A stretch of 64,000 nucleotides of DNA from contig NZ_JXJO01000011.1 in NCBI RefSeq assembly GCF_000826655.1, positions 62,001 through 126,000 of the forward strand. Direction: 5' to 3'. Below, in pieces: positions 26,578 through 35,867 of the stretch. Source of the stretch: Psychroserpens damuponensis (GTDB lineage Bacteria > Bacteroidota > Bacteroidia > Flavobacteriales > Flavobacteriaceae). The notes beneath the pieces are model-generated. The model worked only from the letters and a program-made list of their open reading frames with translations. It was not told the origin of the DNA and did no database searches. Position 1 is the stretch's first letter. Every line of letters begins with the position of its first letter. A program made the translations under genes and the position numbers.

Positions 26578-29500
26578 ATGATTAATAGATTAACCTGCTT
26601 TATATTTGTCTTTTTTTGCTGTGCTACACTAACTGCACAAACCACAGATTTATCAATTGTTACTCAAGCTCAAAGTACGGCAGGAACTGATATTTCACAA
26701 ATTGAAATTTTTGATGATTTTCAATACATAGTAACGATTATAAATTCGGGTAATGCCGTTACTAACGCCTCGTTTGAAATCACTATGGATGAAGGTTTAC
26801 AAAATCTAAGCCTTGCCAATATTAGCTCTCAAAATAATACTGGAGGCGCTTCTAATGCTAGCGGTTTTAATTTATCTACATTACATGTATTAACAGGAAC
26901 AGTTGCAAATTTACCTACAGACTCTAGTGTAGAAATAAAAATTGAAGTCACTGCACCTTCAACGGTTGGTGGTATTGCTATAGATGCAGTTATTTCGCCT
27001 CCAAATGGAACAGAAGATACTAACATTAGCAATAATCAATCCTTAATTTCTATTGATGTTATTGATGTAGATATCAATTTCTCTATCACTCATGAACAAT
27101 TAACTCCTGCTCCTGGCACTCCTATATCATCATGGAATTCTCAAGCAACTTATAGGTTTACAATTACTAATAATAGTGATATAGATTTTCCTGTAGAAGC
27201 CATAGAGTCACGGTTAACCTTATTGACCGATTTGGATTATGGTCGGCCTAATGTTCAACTTTTATCTGTAGAATGTATAGAAGCAACCAATGGCACACAA
27301 TGTCCTAATGTTGCTGGAATTTCAGGAAACCCGGTTTTATTAAGCGCCACTGCAAACCTATTAACATACTCTACACCACATGTTTATACTGCAGGTGGAT
27401 CTATTACTTTTGAAGTTGTATATCAATTTTTAGACCCATCTTGTGCTATAGAATTAAACCCAATAAATGTACAAAGTAGAGTAGAAATCACTTTGGATCA
27501 TACCAATTCTGGTAATAGTCTTTCTAACCCAGTAATTACAAATCTTTTAGAATCTGAATTATGCCAAACAACCGATGCTTGCATAGACACAATACAAACA
27601 GATCCAGACCCTTTAACTGCAGTCAATTGGAATGAAGAAGTCACTTTTGAAACTACCATTTGCAACAATGGACCTCTAGATGCTAATGTGTCATTTTTTC
27701 TGCAAAATTTAGCGCCTACAATAGAATGGAATATTTTATCTGTGGAATGCATAGGAACAACTGGAAGCATTTCTTGTGATGAAATTAATATTAGCATTAA
27801 TGACATATTTTGGGTAAGCGATGTATTTATAATGCCAGTAGATGCAACTGTTACCATGAGAACAATAGCAGTTTTTATAGAACCAGATTGCTCTCCAAGT
27901 ACTGAGCCCAATCAAGCACTTATTAGAAGTGGGATAAATGTTTTAGAGTCTGATATTTTAGATTCTAATATTATAAATAATACTCAAAACGATTATGTAT
28001 CATTACCTGCAACTTCGGCTTGTGAAACTGTAAATCTCAATGTTACTAAAACACAAATAAACCCAGTATTACCCAATGGAGGAACTCCTCAAAACCCAAC
28101 AGGTCAAGGAGAAATAACTTATGAAATAACCGTAAACAACCCAAGTGAATTAGATACATTTATTGAGTTACAAGAATTCATTCCTGGACCAGGAACTGTT
28201 CCTTTTACAGCAACATTGGTCGCTTTAAATTGTGTATCAACAACAGGAACAGCATCCTGCTTTGAACTTTTAAATACCAATATAGGAATCGAGTTTGATG
28301 GCATACCTCAAGGAGGAGAACCTGATACCTTTTGGGAAATTTTACCAGAAGACAATTGGAGTTTGCCTGCAAACAGCTCTGTTACTTTTGAGCTTACTAT
28401 ACTTTGGGATACAGATTGCTCTGTTAGTGCAATTCCTGTGACCAATACTGTAAATGTTAATAATGCCAATAGCAATGTAGATAGTGATTTCAATGATAAT
28501 GAAGCCGAAGTCGTTACCTTTTTTGCTCCTTGTGTAGATTTAGTCGTTCAAACGTTTCCTGAGTTTACTCAAGTCAACGTCAATCAAAATTTTGATTGGA
28601 TTATCGATATTACAAACAGTGAAAATAGCTCAAATGCTATAAACATCGACTTTGAAGACACCATAAATGAGGTGTTTAATATTACTGGAACGCCTACTTG
28701 TGTGGTTACTAACGGAAATGCAACATGTATTACCAATCTAGATTTCGCAACCAATAATGTTACTGGCACTATTGCAAATATGGATGCCGGCTCAACTATA
28801 AGAATTAGAATACCAGTTACTGCACCAAGTTTTGGAGGCGCTTACAATAATATTGCTGTAGCAACACCTGATGAAAATGATAATCGCGAAGTCTCACCAG
28901 AAACCAATACCTCAATTAGTAATATTCAAGTGGTTGCTCCTACACTAATAAAAAGTTATAATCCTACAACAATAACAATTGGAGAAGAAAGTACATTAAC
29001 TTTTACGGTAAATAATTTACCTGATAATTCATCACAAAGTAACATTTCATTTACAGATGTTTTCCCTTCGGAAATTACTATAACTTCACAACCGCAATGG
29101 GTTTCACAAAACGGCTGTACGGCAACATTTATTGGCACAACTGGTGATAATTTTGCAGGAGTTTCAAATTTGATATTTCCGGAAGGTGTAACTTCATGTT
29201 CGTTTAGTGTTGTTGTGACATCAAACAGTCCTGGTATTTACCTCAACGACACCAATAATTTTGAAAATCAAAATAATATAGACACGTCTCAAACCAATGC
29301 AACTTTAACCGTTCTAGATGATGAATCTAATGTGGATATCGAAATTCTAAAAAATGTCTCTCCTCAAGAAGCTTCTATTGGTGATCAAGTAACGTTTCAA
29401 ATTACGGCTACTAATCTAGGTACAACCATAGCAACAGATATTGAAATTTTAGATATGTTTCCTAATGGGATGGATATTGTGTCTGCGACGGTTTCCGAAG

Positions 29501-29973
29501 GACAATTTAATAACACAACTTTTACCTGGACCATTGATGCATTGTCGAGCAATCAATTTGAAACTTTAACCATTGTTGCTCAAATAACTTCAAGTACAGA
29601 ACTTTTAAACGTGGCACAATTACTCACTTTAAATGAACCAGATAGAGATGCTACAAATAATATGGACGATGCTGAGGTTATAGTAGATAATTGTTTTTAT
29701 GTCACAGATGGACTATCACCAAATAACGACGGACTTAATGACACCTTTTATATAGAATGTATTAATGATTACCCAGGCAATACCATAAAAATTTATAATA
29801 GATATGGTGTTCAAGTCTATGAAAGTAGTAATTATCAAAACGATTGGGACGGAACACCAAATATGGGAATTCCATCAACATCAGAAATACTTCCTGTTGG
29901 AACTTATTTTTACATACTCGATCTAAATACTGGAGCAAAACCATTAATTGGTTGGTTGTACCTCAATTATTAG
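26578..29973 (+). CDS. Large secreted DUF11-repeat protein with T9SS type B sorting domain
   Basis: A secreted 1131-residue protein. The frame opens at 26377, but ATG 26578 gives the signal peptide MINRLTCFIFVFFCCATLTAQ. It contains at least six related beta-sandwich repeats of DUF11/conserved-repeat type, seen as DLSIVTQAQS, VNLNVTKTQINP, VDLVVQTFPEF, TLIKSYNPTTITIGE and VDIEILKNVSPQEASIGD, each with VTFxxxxxN-type strands. The last ~90 residues are a gliding-motility-associated (CHU_C) type B sorting domain: YVTDGLSPNNDGLNDTF, IKIYNRYGVQVYES, LPVGTYFYILDL. The likely role is an adhesin or surface-layer protein exported by T9SS; the ligand is unknown. It is monocistronic. Confidence 0.88.
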   Translation: MINRLTCFIFVFFCCATLTAQTTDLSIVTQAQSTAGTDISQIEIFDDFQYIVTIINSGNAVTNASFEITMDEGLQNLSLANISSQNNTGGASNASGFNLSTLHVLTGTVANLPTDSSVEIKIEVTAPSTVGGIAIDAVISPPNGTEDTNISNNQSLISIDVIDVDINFSITHEQLTPAPGTPISSWNSQATYRFTITNNSDIDFPVEAIESRLTLLTDLDYGRPNVQLLSVECIEATNGTQCPNVAGISGNPVLLSATANLLTYSTPHVYTAGGSITFEVVYQFLDPSCAIELNPINVQSRVEITLDHTNSGNSLSNPVITNLLESELCQTTDACIDTIQTDPDPLTAVNWNEEVTFETTICNNGPLDANVSFFLQNLAPTIEWNILSVECIGTTGSISCDEINISINDIFWVSDVFIMPVDATVTMRTIAVFIEPDCSPSTEPNQALIRSGINVLESDILDSNIINNTQNDYVSLPATSACETVNLNVTKTQINPVLPNGGTPQNPTGQGEITYEITVNNPSELDTFIELQEFIPGPGTVPFTATLVALNCVSTTGTASCFELLNTNIGIEFDGIPQGGEPDTFWEILPEDNWSLPANSSVTFELTILWDTDCSVSAIPVTNTVNVNNANSNVDSDFNDNEAEVVTFFAPCVDLVVQTFPEFTQVNVNQNFDWIIDITNSENSSNAINIDFEDTINEVFNITGTPTCVVTNGNATCITNLDFATNNVTGTIANMDAGSTIRIRIPVTAPSFGGAYNNIAVATPDENDNREVSPETNTSISNIQVVAPTLIKSYNPTTITIGEESTLTFTVNNLPDNSSQSNISFTDVFPSEITITSQPQWVSQNGCTATFIGTTGDNFAGVSNLIFPEGVTSCSFSVVVTSNSPGIYLNDTNNFENQNNIDTSQTNATLTVLDDESNVDIEILKNVSPQEASIGDQVTFQITATNLGTTIATDIEILDMFPNGMDIVSATVSEGQFNNTTFTWTIDALSSNQFETLTIVAQITSSTELLNVAQLLTLNEPDRDATNNMDDAEVIVDNCFYVTDGLSPNNDGLNDTFYIECINDYPGNTIKIYNRYGVQVYESSNYQNDWDGTPNMGIPSTSEILPVGTYFYILDLNTGAKPLIGWLYLNY

Positions 29974-30029
29974 ACGTCTAAAGTTTTTGAGTCCTGCTAA
30001 TCATCGCACAGGAAAAAAGATATTGTTTG

Positions 30030-30764
30030 TTATTGAAATTTACGTTCAACAATTGTTAAAAAACGCTCTTCAAACTCTTCCTTACCACTCCAGTTATTAT
30101 AATCTGGTTTTACGATATCATTAAGTAAATGTGAGGCTTCTTTAAATGTACTTGTCGTATTTAATTGAGATAAAACTCGTTCATAATCTTCAATTTTACC
30201 ATTAAATAAATGCTTTATAAAAGCGAGTTTATCATTGAGACCAATATTTAAACCTCCATTTTTGAGTTTATCATTTAAAGATTTTCTAAAATTCTCATTG
30301 GCTTGATCTACGGGTTCAAAAACAGGAATATCCTCAAACCCAGCAGTAATATCGTCTATATGAGTTTTAGGTGTTTCTTTTTCTGCGATAGTTGTTTTAA
30401 CTATATCATCAACTTGCTCAGAGTCTTGTGGCATTTGCGCAACCATGTCTTTGATTTTCTCCATGACTGGTTCATAAATTCCATCGTCTTCGTGTTCATC
30501 TAAATTGACATAAATTTTATCTTCATGCTCAATGTTATCACTTACTTTATTATTAAATGCGGTATCTAACATTCCAAAAAAAGAAGAATCGTTACCTATT
30601 GTGGGTAAATGACCTTCAAAATTTTCGTTTGCAAATTTTAAAACGCTCAATTTTTCATATAAAACACCAGCTTCAGCATGTAGTTTTATGACATCCTCTT
30701 TTCCTTTAAGTTTTAAAATTCTATGTGCAATGCTTATTAAGTCGGCTTCGAGCTTCTTCTTCAT
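30030..30764 (-). CDS. Conserved hypothetical protein
   Basis: A 244-residue acidic, soluble protein with no signal or membrane segment and no fold I recognise. The N-terminal ~70 residues (ADLISIAHRILKLKGKEDVIKLHAEAGVLYEKLSVLKF) and the C-terminal ~90 (NENFRKSLNDKLKNGGLNIGLNDKLAFIKHLFNG) are helical and look conserved; the centre (100-155) is low-complexity and acidic. The pattern (a helical head, a disordered middle and a helical DUF-like tail) is familiar from hypothetical proteins of Flavobacteriaceae. It is divergent from tdk, with ~100 bases between starts. Confidence 0.6.
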   Translation of the reverse strand: MKKKLEADLISIAHRILKLKGKEDVIKLHAEAGVLYEKLSVLKFANENFEGHLPTIGNDSSFFGMLDTAFNNKVSDNIEHEDKIYVNLDEHEDDGIYEPVMEKIKDMVAQMPQDSEQVDDIVKTTIAEKETPKTHIDDITAGFEDIPVFEPVDQANENFRKSLNDKLKNGGLNIGLNDKLAFIKHLFNGKIEDYERVLSQLNTTSTFKEASHLLNDIVKPDYNNWSGKEEFEERFLTIVERKFQ

Positions 30765-30868
30765 AACTTTTTATTTTTTATTCCCGATTAGGTTTTTGAT
30801 TTTTAATAAATTTGCTTCACCTTTATACAAAACGAACACTAAGTTGGTTTTAGTGTTAAAATTACAAA

Positions 30869-31516
30869 ATGTTTCTCGAAAATACAGTAAATCAGAAAGA
30901 ACAATTTGGATGGATTGAAGTCATTTGTGGCTCAATGTTTTCTGGCAAAACCGAAGAATTAATTCGCAGGCTAAAACGTGCGCAATTTGCAAAACAGAGG
31001 GTTGAAATTTTTAAACCTGCCGTTGATGTGCGCTATGATGAAGAGATGGTAGTCTCTCATGATGCTAACGAAATTAGATCCACTCCAGTGCCTGCTGCTG
31101 CTAATATTCCTATTTTAGCAGATGGCTGCGATGTTGTTGGCATTGATGAAGCTCAATTTTTTGATGATGAAATTGTTAGAGTTTGTAATGATTTAGCAAA
31201 TAAAGGAATACGCGTTATTGTTGCTGGTTTAGATATGGATTTTAAAGGCAATCCATTTGGTCCAATGCCCAATTTAATGGCAACTGCAGAGTATGTTACT
31301 AAAGTACATGCTGTTTGTACAAGAACAGGAAATTTAGCTCAATACAGCTATAGAAAAGCCACTAGTGAAGCCCTTGTTTTGCTAGGCGAAGTTGATGAAT
31401 ATGAACCGCTTAGTCGTGCCGCATATTATAAGGCTATGCTAAGTGACAAATTACCTCAAATGAATGTCAACGACCCTCAAGAAATCCCAAATAAAGACGG
31501 TAAACCAAATGTCTAA
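30869..31516 (+). CDS. tdk: Thymidine kinase
   Basis: A 215-residue type II thymidine kinase (dTMP salvage). The Walker A is [11 protein letters not shown], Walker B IDEAQFF, and the lid and lasso region follows. [26 protein letters not shown] is a diagnostic TK1-family stretch. In typical TK1 enzymes the lasso is held by a four-cysteine zinc site. Here the segment reads [18 protein letters not shown] with only one cysteine, so the zinc site appears lost. The stop overlaps the alr start by 8 bases. Confidence 0.93.
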   Translation: MFLENTVNQKEQFGWIEVICGSMFSGKTEELIRRLKRAQFAKQRVEIFKPAVDVRYDEEMVVSHDANEIRSTPVPAAANIPILADGCDVVGIDEAQFFDDEIVRVCNDLANKGIRVIVAGLDMDFKGNPFGPMPNLMATAEYVTKVHAVCTRTGNLAQYSYRKATSEALVLLGEVDEYEPLSRAAYYKAMLSDKLPQMNVNDPQEIPNKDGKPNV

Positions 31517-32618
31517 AGCCAGAGAAACTGTTTTAGAAATCGATTTAAAAGCGCTAAAACATAATTACGAGTATATTCAATCCAAACTCAACAGCAACAC
31601 CAAAACATTAGCTGTTGTTAAAGCATTTGCATATGGTAGCGAAGCCAGTGAAGTGGCTCTTTTTTTACAAAACTTACATGTAGACTATTTTGCTGTAGCT
31701 TATATTAATGAAGGTATTGCATTGCGTGATGCAGGCATTACCAAGCCAATTTTAGTACTTCACCCTCAGGCGATCAATTTCAAAACATTAATTGAGCGCT
31801 GCTTAGAGCCTAGTATTTATAGCACTAAAATTTTAAAAGAGTTTATCGCAGCTGCCACACAAGAAAAACAAAACAATTATCCCGTACATATTAAATTTAA
31901 TACTGGACTGAATAGATTAGGTTTTGACAAAAATGATGTGGATAATGTGGTTGCAATAACTTCGGAAACATCGTCCATAAAAGTGACGTCTATTTTTTCA
32001 CATTTAGCTGAAAGCGAAAATCTAAAAGAGCGTGATTTTACACGATTACAAATTGAACGTTTTAAGCAAATTTCCGATAAATTTACCGAAAGTATTGGCT
32101 ATAAACCTATATTACATTTAGCAAATACTTCTGGTATTTTAAATTATCCTGAGGCCCATTTAGATATGGTGAGAACTGGTATTGGATTAAATGGTTATGG
32201 TAATTCTGAAGAAGAAAACAAAAACCTCAAACCTATTGCAACTTTAAAGTCTGTAATTTCTCAAATTCATAACATAGAGACAGGAGAAACCGTTGGTTAT
32301 AACAGAGCTTATAAAAGTGAAGGCTCTCAAAAAACAGCCACAATTCCTATTGGTCATGCAGACGGTATCGGACGACAATACGGTAATAAAAAAGGATTTG
32401 TAACTATAAACGGTGAAAAAGCATATATCATTGGTAATGTTTGTATGGATATGATTATGGTAGACATTACAGGTATTAATTGTAACGAAGGCGACGAGGT
32501 CATAATCTTTGGAAACACACCAAATGCCTCACAATTTGCACAATCTGCAAACACGATATCTTACGAAATTATTACGGCAATTTCTCAGCGTGTAAAACGC
32601 TTAATTATAAGTGATTAG
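31509..32618 (+). CDS. alr: Alanine racemase
   Basis: A 369-residue PLP enzyme that makes D-alanine for peptidoglycan. The PLP lysine is K38 in [16 protein letters not shown]; typical enzymes have VVKANAYGHG. The second catalytic Tyr lies in VGYNRAYKS, and the barrel strands include [12 protein letters not shown] and [11 protein letters not shown]. The PLP-phosphate region is [12 protein letters not shown]. The frame could open at 31464, but ATG 31509 gives [20 protein letters not shown], the normal start, overlapping tdk by 8 bases. It likely shares the tdk transcript. Missing Asn after the lysine (KAF rather than KAN) is a minor variation. Confidence 0.94.
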   Translation: MSKARETVLEIDLKALKHNYEYIQSKLNSNTKTLAVVKAFAYGSEASEVALFLQNLHVDYFAVAYINEGIALRDAGITKPILVLHPQAINFKTLIERCLEPSIYSTKILKEFIAAATQEKQNNYPVHIKFNTGLNRLGFDKNDVDNVVAITSETSSIKVTSIFSHLAESENLKERDFTRLQIERFKQISDKFTESIGYKPILHLANTSGILNYPEAHLDMVRTGIGLNGYGNSEEENKNLKPIATLKSVISQIHNIETGETVGYNRAYKSEGSQKTATIPIGHADGIGRQYGNKKGFVTINGEKAYIIGNVCMDMIMVDITGINCNEGDEVIIFGNTPNASQFAQSANTISYEIITAISQRVKRLIISD

Positions 32619-32696
32619 TTTTTTTTATGTTAAATTATGTGACTTTTTAACTACATTAGTGTCATATAATTATCTAACTAATAAATATTAAAGATT

Positions 32697-33098
32697 ATGT
32701 TTAAAGAATTTAAGAATTTTATAATGACAGGTAATGTCATTGATTTAGCAGTTGCTGTGATACTTGCTGGTGCTGTAGGACTAGTAGTAAACGGTTTTGT
32801 GAGCGATATCATGATGCCAATTATAGGTAATTTTGCAGGAGGAGTTGATTTTGCAGACATGAAACATGTTTTATCTCCAGCCGTAGTTGCTGCTGATGGT
32901 ACAATTACTAAACCAGAAAATGCAATAATGTATGGTAAATGGGTGAACTCAATCATCAACTTAATCATTGTTGGTTTTGTATTATTTATGATTGTTAAAG
33001 CATACAACAAAACAAAAGCACCAGTTGAAGCTCCAGCTCCAGCAGGACCATCTGAACTTGATATTTTAAAAGAAATCAGAGATTCACTAAAAAAATAA
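32697..33098 (+). CDS. mscL: Large-conductance mechanosensitive channel MscL
   Basis: A 133-residue inner-membrane channel that releases solutes on hypo-osmotic shock. MFKEFKNFIMTGNVIDLAVAVILAGAVGLVVNGFVSDI is the N-terminal amphipathic helix plus TM1 with the pore glycines and alanines. MMPIIGNFAGGVDF is the start of the periplasmic loop. TM2 is WVNSIINLIIVGFVLFMIVKAYN, and the C-terminal helix bundle ends with SELDILKEIRDSL. Length is normal. A strong palindromic terminator follows. Confidence 0.96.
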   Translation: MFKEFKNFIMTGNVIDLAVAVILAGAVGLVVNGFVSDIMMPIIGNFAGGVDFADMKHVLSPAVVAADGTITKPENAIMYGKWVNSIINLIIVGFVLFMIVKAYNKTKAPVEAPAPAGPSELDILKEIRDSLKK

Positions 33099-33142
33099 TG
33101 CTAGATAGCTAACCGCTACATTATATATTTTAAGTAAACTTT

Positions 33143-33172
33143 AACCGCTTCACATGTGAAGCGGTTTTTTTA
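33143..33172 (+). terminator. Terminator after mscL
   Basis: AACCGCTTCACA (33143-33154) and TGTGAAGCGGTT (33155-33166) form a perfect 24-base palindrome, followed by seven further T-rich bases. Because the arms abut, the hairpin must open a small loop at the centre. Confidence 0.88.
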
Positions 33173-33305
33173 TTGAATTCTTATAAACCATAGATTTAAA
33201 TCAATAAACTTCAATTTAACATCTATTTTTTTAACAAAAAAAGTATGTTTCTTAAATGGTTTAATCTAATAAAAACTATAATTTTATCCCTTAAAATTTC
33301 ATCTT

Positions 33306-34295
33306 ATGAAAGTAGCCGTAGTTGGTGCCACTGGTTTAGTTGGCGAAGTCATGCTCAAAGTTCTATCAGAACGTAATTTTCCTATTTCAGAATTAATACC
33401 TGTTGCTTCAAAGCGCTCAATAGGAAAACTAATTACATTTAAAAATAAAGATTACAAAGTGGTTGGAATGCAAGCCGCTATTGACATGAAACCAAATGTA
33501 GCATTATTTTCAGCTGGAGGTAATACCTCATTAGAATGGGCTCCAAAATTTGCTGAAGCTGGTATTACAGTGATTGATAATTCTTCGGCTTGGCGAATGG
33601 ATCAATCAAAACGACTTGTTGTGCCAGAAATTAATGCAAATCAATTAACTTCCGAAGATAAAATTATTGCAAACCCAAATTGTTCTACCATACAAATGGT
33701 GGTGGCTTTAGCTCCTCTTCATAAAAAATATAAAATCAAACGTATTGTCGTCTCAACCTACCAATCTATTACAGGAACTGGTGTAAAAGCAGTTAAGCAA
33801 CTAGAAAATGAAATGGCTGGCATAAAGGGAGAAATGGCATATCCTTATCCTATTCACCAAAATGCAATTCCTCATTGCGATGTGTTTGAAGACAATGGCT
33901 ACACCAAAGAGGAAATGAAATTAGTAAGAGAAACACAAAAAATATTAGACGATCGTACTATTGCGGTTACAGCAACTGCGGTTAGAATTCCTACAGCTGG
34001 AGGTCATAGTGAAGCCATAAACGTTGAATTTGAAAATGATTTTGATTTAGTAGAAGTAAGACATCTTTTAAACGAAGCTTCTGGAATTACGGTTCAAGAC
34101 AATATTGATGTAAACACTTACCCAATGCCAATTTATGCTAACGGAAAAGATGATGTTTTCGTAGGAAGAATTCGTCGTGATGGATCGCAACCTAACACTT
34201 TAAATTTATGGGTAGTAAGTGATAATCTTAGAAAAGGCGCAGCAACCAATACCATTCAAATTGCTGAGCACTTATTAAAACAAAATTTATTGTAA
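33306..34295 (+). CDS. asd: Aspartate-semialdehyde dehydrogenase
   Basis: A 329-residue NADP-dependent enzyme at the branch to lysine/diaminopimelate, threonine and methionine. The Rossmann start is KVAVVGATGLVGEVMLKVL. The active-site Cys is in ANPNCSTIQMVVAL, and the substrate-binding region is STYQSITGTGVKAVKQLENE, then PYPIHQNAIPHCD. VTATAVRIPTAGGHSEAINVEF carries the catalytic His region. Length and motifs match the bacterial class. It is a stand-alone gene with 207 bases before it and 189 after it. Confidence 0.96.
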   Translation: MKVAVVGATGLVGEVMLKVLSERNFPISELIPVASKRSIGKLITFKNKDYKVVGMQAAIDMKPNVALFSAGGNTSLEWAPKFAEAGITVIDNSSAWRMDQSKRLVVPEINANQLTSEDKIIANPNCSTIQMVVALAPLHKKYKIKRIVVSTYQSITGTGVKAVKQLENEMAGIKGEMAYPYPIHQNAIPHCDVFEDNGYTKEEMKLVRETQKILDDRTIAVTATAVRIPTAGGHSEAINVEFENDFDLVEVRHLLNEASGITVQDNIDVNTYPMPIYANGKDDVFVGRIRRDGSQPNTLNLWVVSDNLRKGAATNTIQIAEHLLKQNLL

Positions 34296-34484
34296 ATTCT
34301 TCATTTAATTTGGTAGGGTTTTTACAGCTCAACTTGTTTTATAAGCACAAACACAAAGTGTTTATAAAAAGATGTGATTTATAAACAAATTACCTCTTGT
34401 TGACTGATAAAAAGTGCATTACGACTAATTAATTATATTAACAATTAGTTTGTAATTATATTTACTATCCAAATTTTACTATAA

Positions 34485-35849
34485 ATGTTAAGAAATTACC
34501 TAAAATTCTTAAGCATAATAATATTAACACTAAGTATTTTTTCTTGTAGTGATGATGATAATTATGTACCCATAACAATTGAAGCAAATTCTGATGCTGT
34601 AGACGTCTCTCAAAATAGTGCTATTACAATTGATGTATTAGCAAATGACTTCAATATCCCTAACAGTGGATCATTAATTGCTCTAGCACCTCAAAATGGT
34701 ACAACGCAAATTTTAGACCCTAATACAACACCAAATAATCCATCAGATGATGTGATTCAATACACGCCAAATATAGATTATATTGGTAATGACTCCTTTC
34801 AATATACAATTTGTGATTCTAATAATAACTGCGGAAATGGAACAGTTAATATCACAGTCTCTCCTGTTGTAAGTTTTAATTTAGGAGAAGTACCATACGC
34901 TACACTCTCAGAATATAATTTTTTTAATGGTGATTTAAAAAATTTAAATCCAGTAAATGGTGTTATGCCATATGATTTAAACTCTACACTATTTACAGAT
35001 TACGCACATAAAAAACGTTTTATATGGATGCCTGAAGGAACAAAAGCCAATTACAATAGTGATTTTACGCCTTTAGATTTCCCTGTTGGATCTGTAATTA
35101 TCAAAAACTTTTATTATGATAATGTACAACCAAGCAATACAACCTTTATTATTGAAACACGATTAATGTATATGACTGCTGAAGGTTGGGATTTTGCCAA
35201 ATATGTTTGGAATGACGAACAAACAGAAGCAACATTTACTAACGCTGGAAGTTTTAAAAATCTAGAATGGATAGAAAATGGTATCACAAATACCGTAACC
35301 TATAGAGTTCCTTCAAGAAATGAGTGTTTTACTTGCCATAATAAGTTTGGAACTCCTGTACCAATTGGCCCTAAACCACAAAATTTAAACAGAGATTTAA
35401 ATTATCCTGATGGCAGTACCGCTAATCAACTTCAAAAAATGATCGAGATTGGTTATTTAGAAGACAATCTTCCAACTTCAATTGTTTCAACTGTTAACTG
35501 GGAAGATGACACATTAGATTTAAACTTAAGATTACGCTCATATTTAGATATTAATTGTGCGCATTGTCACTCAGAAGAAAGTTATTGTGAATATAGACCA
35601 ATGCGTTTTGCTTTTCATGAAAATGAAGATGACACCAACAAAGGTGTATGTGTACAACCAGACACGCAAATTGAAGGCACATCTCATATTATTGCACCTG
35701 GAAATTTAGAAGCATCTGTATTAAGATATAGAGTTTCATCAATAGAAGAACAAAACAGGATGCCCTTACTAGGAAGAACACTCAAACACGATGAAGGTGT
35801 TCGATTAATAGAAGAATGGATAAATTCTCTTAGCGGAGACTGTCAATAA
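34485..35849 (+). CDS. Diheme c-type cytochrome-like lipoprotein (SO_2930-type)
   Basis: A 454-residue outer-envelope lipoprotein. The lipobox is at C21 (LSIFSC), followed by SDDD, an acidic stretch of the kind linked to surface exposure in Bacteroidota (inference). Residues ~30-125 are a cadherin-like/Ig tandem module (DVLANDFNIPNSG, DSFQYTICD). The rest matches the SO_2930-type family of diheme cytochromes: VMPYDLNSTLFTDYAHKKRFIWMPEG, then two CxxCH heme motifs, C281-F-T-C284-H285 and C358-A-H-C361-H362. The redox partner is unknown. It is followed after 18 bases by the FG-GAP/ASPIC genes, a probable operon. Confidence 0.78.
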   Translation: MLRNYLKFLSIIILTLSIFSCSDDDNYVPITIEANSDAVDVSQNSAITIDVLANDFNIPNSGSLIALAPQNGTTQILDPNTTPNNPSDDVIQYTPNIDYIGNDSFQYTICDSNNNCGNGTVNITVSPVVSFNLGEVPYATLSEYNFFNGDLKNLNPVNGVMPYDLNSTLFTDYAHKKRFIWMPEGTKANYNSDFTPLDFPVGSVIIKNFYYDNVQPSNTTFIIETRLMYMTAEGWDFAKYVWNDEQTEATFTNAGSFKNLEWIENGITNTVTYRVPSRNECFTCHNKFGTPVPIGPKPQNLNRDLNYPDGSTANQLQKMIEIGYLEDNLPTSIVSTVNWEDDTLDLNLRLRSYLDINCAHCHSEESYCEYRPMRFAFHENEDDTNKGVCVQPDTQIEGTSHIIAPGNLEASVLRYRVSSIEEQNRMPLLGRTLKHDEGVRLIEEWINSLSGDCQ

Positions 35850-35867
35850 ATTAAAATTATTACAATT

